Shown in pieces: positions 1 through 5,787 of a stretch of DNA of 6,599 nt. Location: assembly GCA_009783365.1 (NCBI GenBank), contig WRHG01000102.1:1-6599 (forward strand), in the 5' to 3' direction. The notes under the pieces are model-generated. The model was not told where the DNA came from. It saw nothing but the letters and a program-made list of their open reading frames with translations, and did no database searches. Made by a program: the position numbers and the translations under genes. The stretch comes from Clostridia bacterium (GTDB lineage Bacteria > Bacillota_A > Clostridia > Christensenellales > Aristaeellaceae). How positions within the stretch are numbered: position 1 is the stretch's first letter; each line of letters opens with the position of its first letter.

Positions 1-579
1 GTCCTCCAGCAGCTGCAGACCGTACTTTTCCGCAATGGCCGTCAGCGCCGGATAGTCTGCAGGTAAGCCGAACAGATCCACGGCAATGATGGTTCGCGGG
101 CGCAGGATACCTTCCGTAAGGACCCTTTGAATCGCCGCCTCCAGCGCTGCGGGAGAAATGTTGAAGGTATGCGGATCAATGTCCACGGGTATGGCTGTGG
201 CGCCCAGGATGGACGCGCAGCCCGCCGAAGCGAAGTAGGTGAAATCCGAGGTGAACACCGCATCTCCGGCGCCTACTTTCCAGGCCATCAAAAGCAGGGT
301 GAGGGCGTCCGTGCCATTGGCGCAAGATACGCAATGCCTGCGTCCTACATAATCGGCAAGCCGCCGCTCCAGTTCTTCCACCTGTTCTCCAAGGATAAAG
401 TGCGCCTTGGCGATTACGCCGGCTATCTGGGCGTTGATTTGTTTTTGCAGCGCCTTGTATTGAGCGTTTAAGTCATGAAACGCAACCGGCGTTTTCACCG
501 AGGAACCGTCTTCCGCCCCTGGGCGCCGCGTTTCCAAGCCGCTTACGGGAAAAACGCTTCTATTACAGCGCGCCATCAT
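1..579 (-). CDS. wbpE: DegT/DnrJ/EryC1 PLP-dependent sugar aminotransferase, WbpE/WlbC-like (partial, C-terminal half outside the window)
   Basis: Predicted cytoplasmic aminotransferase that would use glutamate to place an amino group on C3 of UDP-3-keto-GlcNAc-uronic acid. The first 193 residues are visible. After a 30-residue N-terminal leader come the family opening (FHDLNAQY, 34-41), FILGEQVEELE (61-71), the phosphate-binding NGTDAL (88-93), SDFTYFASAG (111-120), PVDIDPHTFN (131-140) and AVDLFGLPAD (166-175). The last visible residue, Asp193 of LLED, is the aspartate that in this family pairs with the PLP ring nitrogen. The catalytic lysine would lie beyond base 1. The start ATG overlaps the acetyltransferase stop as ATGA and has AAGGA 6 bases upstream. 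A second ATG follows directly, and a GTG at 498-496 (VKTPVAFHDL) would match the usual family N-terminus better but has a weaker binding site. The family also makes other amino sugars; the C3 specificity is inferred from the neighbours. Confidence 0.9.
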   Translation of the reverse strand, partial: MMARCNRSVFPVSGLETRRPGAEDGSSVKTPVAFHDLNAQYKALQKQINAQIAGVIAKAHFILGEQVEELERRLADYVGRRHCVSCANGTDALTLLLMAWKVGAGDAVFTSDFTYFASAGCASILGATAIPVDIDPHTFNISPAALEAAIQRVLTEGILRPRTIIAVDLFGLPADYPALTAIAEKYGLQLLED

Positions 580-1169
580 TCCACTTCCTTCAAGCCCTCG
601 CCGGAGGATTCAAATTTTCGCCCGCAGCCGCCGCAGATCCGGACGGCATCTCCGGCAGTACCCGGAGGGACCCAGGGGCCTAGTTTATGACCGCAGGCGC
701 ACACGAAACCGCAAGGCCTGGCGGGAACGCCTTGTACCAGGACATGGGGCGGAACATCAGCCGTCACCACAGCGCCAGCGCCGATCATGGCGCAATGCCC
801 GATGGTATGGCCGCATACGATGGTCGCGTTGGCCCCGATGGTGGCGCCGTCCTCCACAAAGGTTCGCATAAAGATTTCGCGTCTCTTTGGATAAGCGGCC
901 CTGGGCGTAAGGTCGTTTGTAAATACGCAAGATGGTCCGCAAAAGACGTTATTGCCAAGGGTAACGCCTTCATAGACACTGACGTTGTTTTGTAGCTTGC
1001 ATCCATTTCCGATGCGTACATGGCTGCCTACATAGACGTTTTGCCCCAGTCGGCATCCTCTGCCAATAACCGCGCCGCTTTGTACATGGGTAAAGTGCCA
1101 AATCTGCGTGTCGTCGTCTATTTGCACGCCGTCATCCAAACATGCGCTGGGATGCGCAAAAAAGCTCAT
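576..1169 (-). CDS. wbpD: UDP-2-acetamido-3-amino-2,3-dideoxy-glucuronate N-acetyltransferase, WbpD/WlbB-like
   Basis: Predicted acetyl-CoA-dependent enzyme that acetylates the C3 amine, the last step to the UDP-diacetamido-uronic acid. The 197-residue protein is a run of hexapeptide repeats typical of a left-handed beta helix (for example QIWHFTHVQSGAVIG 22-36, LGQNVYVGSHVRIG 41-54, TIGANATIVCGHTIG 110-124), so a trimer is expected. It contains the FTND..PR signature (83-90) seen in WlbB-type enzymes. The C-terminus has CAC (157-159) and CGGC (179-182), a zinc-ribbon-like tail. The ATG at 1169 is chosen because GGGAGG lies 8 bases upstream and because it overlaps the stop of the preceding dehydrogenase as ATGA; an upstream in-frame ATG at 1205 would lie deeper in that gene and has no such support. 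The gene ends in another ATGA overlap with the aminotransferase. The exact substrate is inferred from the operon. Confidence 0.9.
   Translation of the reverse strand: MSFFAHPSACLDDGVQIDDDTQIWHFTHVQSGAVIGRGCRLGQNVYVGSHVRIGNGCKLQNNVSVYEGVTLGNNVFCGPSCVFTNDLTPRAAYPKRREIFMRTFVEDGATIGANATIVCGHTIGHCAMIGAGAVVTADVPPHVLVQGVPARPCGFVCACGHKLGPWVPPGTAGDAVRICGGCGRKFESSGEGLKEVE
586..590 (-). promoter_or_regulatory. Ribosome binding site of the aminotransferase gene
   Basis: AAGGA on the minus strand lies 6 bases before the ATG at 579, inside the last codons of the acetyltransferase gene. It supports the overlapping ATGA start rather than the internal GTG at 498. Confidence 0.65.
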
Positions 1170-2308
1170 GATTGAAACCTCCCGATAAAGTCTGTGGTTG
1201 CGCAATCATCAAGGGGCAGGCGTACAGCCTTTCCCCGGGCGGCGGAAAGATAGATGGCAAGCACTAACTCTACGGCTTTAAGCCCCGCTTCGCCATCCAC
1301 ATATGGAGGCCGGTTTTCAAGTATCGCCCGGGCCATGTCCGCGTATAGGGGAGCATGGCCGAAGCCATAAACAGTAGGCGGGTTTTCAGCGAACTCCATT
1401 TTGATTGTGGCGGGATCTCCCCGGCCGTCACGGAAATCCCACTCATCAATCCGATTGACGCTTTTACCGCCCGCCTTCACCGTGCCGTCCCGGCCAAAAA
1501 GGTAGAGCGTCTCCTCCAGGTTGTGAGGATAGACGTTTGTGGTGCCTTCTATGAGGCCATAAGCTCCGTTTTGAAACTTGATCAACGCCATGCCAATGTC
1601 CTCCGCCTCGATATAGCTGTGCTCCAGATTGTCTGTGTAAGCGGTTACTTCCGTGACGTCGCCGCCCATCATCCAGCGGAGAAGATCAATATTGTGGATG
1701 CATTGGTTCATCAGCGCGCCGCCGTCCTGCGCCCAGGTGCCGCGCCATGGAGACTGCTCGTAGTACTCAATGCCCCGGCGCCAGCGTACGTGGGCCGCTC
1801 CGTGGAGCATACGCCCAAAGCGTTGTTCATCTACAGCGGCTCGAATTTTTTGGATGGATTTATTGAAGCGGTTTTGATGGCAGGTGCAGAGCCTTACATG
1901 CTTATCGGCGGCGGCGGCAATAAGCGCGCGGCAGTCTTCCATGGACAGAGCAAGAGGTTTTTCAATGATCACATGACATCCGGCAGCGATACAATGAAGC
2001 CCCATTGCCGCATGTTTTCCGCTCTCTGTGGCGATGACCGCAACATCGGGCTGAACATTTTCCAACATGCGCACGTAGTCCGTATAACAGGCCACGGACT
2101 CGCGCCTTTTTTCAGGCAATGGCTGGAGTAGCGTTTCCATCCGCTGTGGAATCACATCACAGACAGCAGTCAATTCAAACAAATCCAAATTTTTCATCAC
2201 TGCCGAGATATGACTGGGTGCGATCCGGCCGCAGCCAATCAGCGCTATGGTTATGGGCGATCCGTGGCCGGATGCCTTGCCATCAGCCACATTTACCGTT
2301 TTTGGCAT
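1166..2308 (-). CDS. wbpB: Gfo/Idh/MocA-family UDP-N-acetyl-glucosaminuronate 3-dehydrogenase, WbpB/WlbA-like
   Basis: Predicted NAD-dependent oxidation of the C3 hydroxyl of UDP-GlcNAc-uronic acid to the 3-keto sugar that the aminotransferase uses. In the 380-residue protein the Rossmann glycine motif is GCGRIA (25-30), the catalytic motif is EKP (116-118, Lys117), QNRFN is at 145-149, and GGALMNQCIHNIDLL spans 196-210 with His205 in the usual active-site position. The last two match WbpB/WlbA proteins closely. The protein has about 16 residues before the Rossmann fold and is somewhat longer than characterised homologues. I chose the ATG at 2308 because GGAGAG precedes it and it leaves a 19-base gap after the wbpA-like stop; an in-frame ATG at 2362 would overlap that gene by 35 bases without a clear binding site. 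The stop overlaps the acetyltransferase start by 4 bases. Known homologues differ in whether 2-oxoglutarate regenerates the bound NAD; the sequence read here does not decide that. Confidence 0.9.
   Translation of the reverse strand: MPKTVNVADGKASGHGSPITIALIGCGRIAPSHISAVMKNLDLFELTAVCDVIPQRMETLLQPLPEKRRESVACYTDYVRMLENVQPDVAVIATESGKHAAMGLHCIAAGCHVIIEKPLALSMEDCRALIAAAADKHVRLCTCHQNRFNKSIQKIRAAVDEQRFGRMLHGAAHVRWRRGIEYYEQSPWRGTWAQDGGALMNQCIHNIDLLRWMMGGDVTEVTAYTDNLEHSYIEAEDIGMALIKFQNGAYGLIEGTTNVYPHNLEETLYLFGRDGTVKAGGKSVNRIDEWDFRDGRGDPATIKMEFAENPPTVYGFGHAPLYADMARAILENRPPYVDGEAGLKAVELVLAIYLSAARGKAVRLPLDDCATTDFIGRFQS
1178..1183 (-). promoter_or_regulatory. Ribosome binding site that fixes the acetyltransferase start
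   Basis: GGGAGG on the minus strand, 8 bases before the ATG at 1169. It lies inside the 3' end of the dehydrogenase gene and favours this start over the in-frame ATG at 1205. Confidence 0.75.
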
Positions 2309-2313
2309 TCTCA

Positions 2314-2319
2314 CTCTCC
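2314..2319 (-). promoter_or_regulatory. Ribosome binding site that fixes the 3-dehydrogenase start
   Basis: GGAGAG on the minus strand, 5 bases before the ATG at 2308, located in the 19-base gap after the stop of the wbpA-like gene. It decides against the upstream ATG at 2362. Confidence 0.65.
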
Positions 2320-2327
2320 AACGTTCT

Positions 2328-3635
2328 TTATAATAGTCGTATATTCCCTCGCCGTTCCACATGCTTCATCGCATTCTTTGTGTCCAGGATTAAGGAGGCG
2401 TGCCGGGCCACAAATTCATAATCCACTGCCGTGTGGCAGGTGGTGATCATCACCAGATCATATGCTTTCAACGCTTTTTCCGTCAGCGCGGGAATCCCCT
2501 CGTATCGATTGCCTGCGTGCTCATAGGCAGCAATATGGGGGTCGAAAAAAGAAACTTCAGCGCCCAAGGCATGAAGGCGGGCAATCACTCGCAGGGCGGG
2601 GCTTTCCCGGTAATCGTCTATATCCTGCTTGTATGCTACGCCCAGCACCAGCACATGAGCGCCATTTACGGCCTTCTTCTGTTCGTTCAGGGCGCGCATG
2701 GCCCGATGGACGCAATATTCCGGCATACGATCGTTGATGACCATGCTGGCCTCAATCATGGACGTATGAAAGCTGAACTCCCTGGCTTTCCAGCTGAGAT
2801 AACAGGGGTCCAGGGGGATGCAATGGCCTCCGGGTCCAGGACCCGGATAAAATGCCTGAAAGCCGTATGGCTTGCTTTTAGCAGCCTCAATAACTTCCCA
2901 GATGCTGATGCCCATTCTGTCACAGAGAATTGCCAACTCATTGATCAGACCGATGTTGACGTTACGGTAGGTGTTTTCCAGGATTTTTTCCATCTCCGCT
3001 ACAGCGGGGGAACTCACCCTGTGTACGGGAGCCTCCAGCACGGCCTCGTAAAGGGCGGCGGCAATATCCGTGCATTGAGGGGTGATGCCGCCCACCACTT
3101 TGGGGGTGTTCTTGGTTTTATAGAAGGCGTTGCCGGGATCCACCCTTTCCGGAGAAAAGGCCAGGAAAAAATCCTTGCCGCAGGCGAGGCCGGAACTTTC
3201 CAAAATGGGCTTGACAAGTTCCTGAGTGGTGCCGGGATAAGTGGTGGACTCCAGCACTACCAACATGTCCTGATGCAGGTGGGGAAGGATACTTTCCGTA
3301 GAGGTGCGGACAAAGCTGATGTCCGGCTGCTGATGGGCGTCCAGGGGTGTGGGAACGGCAATGCAAACACAATCGCAGGAAGCGACGGAAGCGAAGTCCG
3401 AGGTGGCTTTCAAATGGCCGCCTTTCACCACTTCCTCCAGGTCGGCGTTTACTACGTCGCCGATGTAGTTTTGCCCCCGATTAACCATGTCTACCTTTTG
3501 AAGCTGAACATCAAATCCAATCACATAAAACCCGGCTTTGGCCTTTTCCACCGCCAACGGCAGACCCACATAGCCTAACCCGATCACGCCCAGCGTCACG
3601 GTACGGTCCTTTATTTTTTGTATGAGTACAGACAT
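2328..3635 (-). CDS. wbpA: UDP-N-acetyl-D-glucosamine 6-dehydrogenase, WbpA-like
   Basis: Predicted cytoplasmic enzyme that oxidises UDP-GlcNAc at C6 to the uronic acid with two NAD+, the entry step of the operon. The protein has 435 residues, normal for the UDP-glucose/GDP-mannose dehydrogenase family. The N-terminal NAD domain has GLGYVG (19-24); then come PTPLD (95-99), ESTTYPGTT (129-137), FSPERVDPGN (160-169) and EMEKILENTYRNVNI (214-228) with Lys217 and Asn221 in catalytic positions. GPGPGGHCIPLDPCYL (265-280) contains the nucleophile Cys272. The C-terminal UDP-binding domain has VAYKQDIDDYRESPA (333-347). The ATG is preceded by AAAGGAG 6 bases upstream. It is the first gene after the promoter at 3668-3697. 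UDP-ManNAc dehydrogenases (WecC) are close relatives; the downstream 3-dehydrogenase, acetyltransferase and aminotransferase favour UDP-GlcNAc as substrate. Confidence 0.93.
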   Translation of the reverse strand: MSVLIQKIKDRTVTLGVIGLGYVGLPLAVEKAKAGFYVIGFDVQLQKVDMVNRGQNYIGDVVNADLEEVVKGGHLKATSDFASVASCDCVCIAVPTPLDAHQQPDISFVRTSTESILPHLHQDMLVVLESTTYPGTTQELVKPILESSGLACGKDFFLAFSPERVDPGNAFYKTKNTPKVVGGITPQCTDIAAALYEAVLEAPVHRVSSPAVAEMEKILENTYRNVNIGLINELAILCDRMGISIWEVIEAAKSKPYGFQAFYPGPGPGGHCIPLDPCYLSWKAREFSFHTSMIEASMVINDRMPEYCVHRAMRALNEQKKAVNGAHVLVLGVAYKQDIDDYRESPALRVIARLHALGAEVSFFDPHIAAYEHAGNRYEGIPALTEKALKAYDLVMITTCHTAVDYEFVARHASLILDTKNAMKHVERRGNIRLL

Positions 3636-3667
3636 TGCGGTCTCCTTTACGGGACGAATCCTTGCCT

Positions 3668-3697
3668 ATCATACCCTATGCGGTTCCATAATGTCAA
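3668..3697 (-). promoter_or_regulatory. Near-consensus sigma-70/sigma-A promoter of the sugar operon
   Basis: On the minus strand, TTGACA (3697-3692, perfect -35) is separated by 18 bases from TATGAT (3673-3668, one mismatch to TATAAT). Transcription would start near 3661, giving a leader of about 26 bases that carries AAAGGAG. It lies wholly inside the 92-base gap between the ygiQ stop and the wbpA-like gene. No operator or attenuator is evident in the short leader. Confidence 0.8.
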
Positions 3698-3727
3698 TGT
3701 GAGGGCTGCCGCCAAGGCGTGGTCCGG

Positions 3728-5638
3728 TCAGGTGACCCGTCCGCCGCGAGGGCGCTTGCTGCTGTTACGCCTTGGGCGCGGCGGCCGTGCTTCGGCCTGC
3801 CCATGGGTATCTATACGGGCAATCGCCCGGGCTTCACGAATCAGGGGGTGGTTCTTAGGGTTTCTCCATTGGAGCAAAGCGCGCTGCATGGCTTTTTCAT
3901 GAAGCGTTCTGGGAACGAATACCGGCTTCATGGTTCGAGGATCCAACCCAGTATAGTACATGCAGGTGCTTAACGTGCCGGGGGTTGGATAAAAATCCTG
4001 CACCTGTTCGGGCTGGTGACCGGTACTTCGCAGATGGTCGCCAAGCGCAACCGCGTCTTTAAGGGTAGCGCCGGGATGGCCGCTCATCAAGTACGGTACC
4101 AGGTACTGTTTGAGGCCCAAGCGTCTGTTCACCGCTGTGTAACGGGCCGCAAAACGGTCGTAGACCTCCCGCCCCGGCTTGCCCATCAGCGCCAGCACAC
4201 CGGGGCTGATATGCTCCGGCGCCACCTTTAGCTGCCCGCTGATGTGATGCTTGCATAAGTCCGCGAAAAAACGTGGGTCAGGATCCGCCATCAAGTAATC
4301 AAAACGCAAGCCAGAACGGATGAACACCTTTTTAACCCCGGGAAGCCGGCGCATTTTCTCCAGGATTTCCGCCAGTTCCCGGTGGCTCACCTTTAAATGC
4401 TTGCAAGGATGGGGATAGAGACATTGCCTGTGCTTACACGCACCGATTTGAAGCTGCCTGTCGCAGGCTATGTGACGAAAGTTGGCTGTGGGGCCGCCTA
4501 CATCATGGATATAGCCACCGAAACCCGGAAGCCGGGTAATCAGTTCAGCCTCGGCCAATAAGGATTTTTCACTACGGGAAGTGACGATTCGCCCTTGATG
4601 GAAGGTGAGGGCACAAAAGCTGCAAGCGCCAAAACAGCCGCGTGTGGCAGAGATGGAAAAGCGTACTTCCTCCAGGGCTGGAACACCCCCAAAGGCGTTA
4701 TAGCTTGGATGGGCCGAGCGGGTGAAGGGGAGAGCATAAACGGCGTCCATCCGTTCCCGGGTGAGGGGTATAGCGGGCGGGTTTTGCACCAGAAAGCGGC
4801 CCGTGTCCTGCTTTTGGCACAGAACCCTGCCCCGTACCGGGTCCTGTTCCTCATAGGCGGTCAGAAAAGCGTTCGCATAGGCCCCCTTGTCTTTCACGAC
4901 CCGTTGGTGGGATGGCAGCAGCAGAGCTTCTTCCGGCGGGCTTTTCGCCATATAACAGCAGCCTCGGAGGCCGGGCAGTTCCTCGGTGGGCATACCGCGC
5001 TTCAGCCAATCCGCGCAAATCAGAACCGACTGTTCACCCATGCCGTAAATCAGCAGGGTGGCCGCGGAGTCCACAAGGATGCTGTGACGTACCCGGTCAT
5101 CCCAATAATCATAATGGGAGAACCGGCGCAGGGACGCTTCCATACCCCCGATTAGGATGGGGACTCCCGGATAGGCCTGGTGAATTCGGTTGCAATAGAC
5201 CGTTGTGGCCCTGTCCGGCCGCAGACCCACCCGTCCTCCCGGGGCATACACGTCCGTGTTGCGACGTTTTTTTGCGGCGGTGTAATGGTTTACCATGCTG
5301 TCGATTACGCCGGATGAAACCAAAAAACCGAGCCTGGGCCTTCCAAAGAACGTAAAACCATCGTGTGAATGAAAATCAGGCAGGCAGATCATGGATACCT
5401 TATATCCTGCGTTTTCCAATACCCTGCCGATGATGGCGTGCCCAAAGGAGGGGTGGTCTACGTAAGCTTCTCCCACCACAAAGACGAAGTCCGGCGGAGT
5501 TGCCTCAGGCGCAAGCGCTTCCGCGCCGGGTCCGTTTCCAGCACAAGGCATGTGCGCTTCCAAACTATCGGCGGGCGGGGCTAACGGCAGAAATTTCGTG
5601 GGAACATACCGTGCTGTGCTTTCCTTATGCGTGTCCAT
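3728..5638 (-). CDS. ygiQ: YgiQ-family (UPF0313) radical SAM protein
   Basis: Complete 636-residue member of the YgiQ radical SAM family, whose reaction is not established to my knowledge. Near the N-terminus is DFVFVVGEAYVDHPSFGHAI (50-69), a family hallmark. Then come PDFHSHDGFTFFGRPRLGFL (87-106) and GGMEASLRRFSHYDYWDD (164-181). The radical SAM cluster motif CFGACSFC (335-342) has the CX3CX2C spacing for a 4Fe-4S cluster and SAM. Further on are HDVGGPTANF (378-387), an extra cysteine group at 401, 406 and 412 around a YPHPC motif, KVAPEHISPGVL (471-482) and YLMSGHPG (516-523). Between the opening FLP and the first conserved strand lie about 30 Pro/Ala/Gly-rich residues (19-49), which looks longer than in relatives I recall. 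The C-terminal 20 residues are Arg/Pro-rich, as is common in this family. The ATG is preceded by AAGGTGG. It has its own promoter and is probably not functionally part of the sugar operon. Confidence 0.95.
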   Translation of the reverse strand: MDTHKESTARYVPTKFLPLAPPADSLEAHMPCAGNGPGAEALAPEATPPDFVFVVGEAYVDHPSFGHAIIGRVLENAGYKVSMICLPDFHSHDGFTFFGRPRLGFLVSSGVIDSMVNHYTAAKKRRNTDVYAPGGRVGLRPDRATTVYCNRIHQAYPGVPILIGGMEASLRRFSHYDYWDDRVRHSILVDSAATLLIYGMGEQSVLICADWLKRGMPTEELPGLRGCCYMAKSPPEEALLLPSHQRVVKDKGAYANAFLTAYEEQDPVRGRVLCQKQDTGRFLVQNPPAIPLTRERMDAVYALPFTRSAHPSYNAFGGVPALEEVRFSISATRGCFGACSFCALTFHQGRIVTSRSEKSLLAEAELITRLPGFGGYIHDVGGPTANFRHIACDRQLQIGACKHRQCLYPHPCKHLKVSHRELAEILEKMRRLPGVKKVFIRSGLRFDYLMADPDPRFFADLCKHHISGQLKVAPEHISPGVLALMGKPGREVYDRFAARYTAVNRRLGLKQYLVPYLMSGHPGATLKDAVALGDHLRSTGHQPEQVQDFYPTPGTLSTCMYYTGLDPRTMKPVFVPRTLHEKAMQRALLQWRNPKNHPLIREARAIARIDTHGQAEARPPRPRRNSSKRPRGGRVT

Positions 5639-5659
5639 TCATCCACCTTCTCAGTAAGC

Positions 5660-5688
5660 ATTATATGCGCCACATCAGCGCAAAACAA
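5660..5688 (-). promoter_or_regulatory. Probable promoter of ygiQ
   Basis: A perfect -10 box TATAAT (5665-5660 on the minus strand) lies 17 bases downstream of TTGTTT (5688-5683), a half-matching -35. Transcription would begin near 5653, giving a leader of only about 15 bases that still contains the AAGGTGG binding site. The -10 overlaps a short imperfect palindrome (GCATATAATGC). Confidence 0.6.
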
Positions 5689-5725
5689 TAGCCGCACAGT
5701 ATATTTTGGGGAAAGGAGGTAAAAC

Positions 5726-5752
5726 TTGCAGGAGGCGAAGAAAGGGATGTAG
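5726..5752 (+). other. Possible 8-codon leader mini-ORF (TTG start) in the divergent intergenic region
   Basis: AAAGGAGGT (5712-5720), a near-perfect ribosome binding site, sits 5 bases before a TTG codon that opens a frame of eight codons (LQEAKKGM if read literally) ending in TAG. The next gene starts 35 bases further on. The strong site with no normal gene behind it suggests a translated leader, a relic of a lost gene, or a chance purine run. Nothing in the peptide itself indicates a function. Confidence 0.25.
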
Positions 5753-5774
5753 AAAACCTCGATTAAAACCGAAT

Positions 5775-5780
5775 GGAGGG
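5775..5780 (+). promoter_or_regulatory. Ribosome binding site that fixes the GTG start of the plus-strand oxidoreductase
   Basis: GGAGGG ends 7 bases before the GTG at 5788. An in-frame ATG at 5773 overlaps this motif and has no binding site of its own, so the GTG is preferred. Confidence 0.75.
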
Positions 5781-5787
5781 ATATTAC

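Noticed and set aside
1355..2131. A 258-codon plus-strand open frame opposite the 3-dehydrogenase gene.
   Set aside because: The translation has no recognisable family features and the opposite strand encodes a clearly conserved enzyme.
2400..3578. A 392-codon open frame on the plus strand, antisense to the wbpA-like gene.
   Set aside because: It lies entirely opposite a gene with an intact family signature, has no recognisable domain and no convincing ribosome binding site; long antisense frames are expected in GC-rich genes.
3701..3713. GGCGGCAGCCCTC on the minus strand, reminiscent of the RfaH ops element (GGCGGTAG...) found before polysaccharide operons.
   Set aside because: It mismatches the core and lies upstream of the -35 box, so it would not be in the transcript from the operon promoter.
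3710..3719. Short inverted repeat CGCC-TT-GGCG after the ygiQ stop as a possible terminator.
   Set aside because: A 4-bp stem with a 2-base loop and no following T run on the minus strand is not a credible intrinsic terminator.
5700..5705. TATATT as a -10 box for the plus-strand oxidoreductase.
   Set aside because: There is no -35-like sequence 16-18 bases upstream (the bases there read close to AGCGCA), so the promoter cannot be supported.
5773..5787. In-frame ATG at 5773 as the oxidoreductase start.
   Set aside because: It has no binding site of its own and overlaps the GGAGGG that is ideally placed for the GTG at 5788; the GTG also matches the usual family N-terminus.
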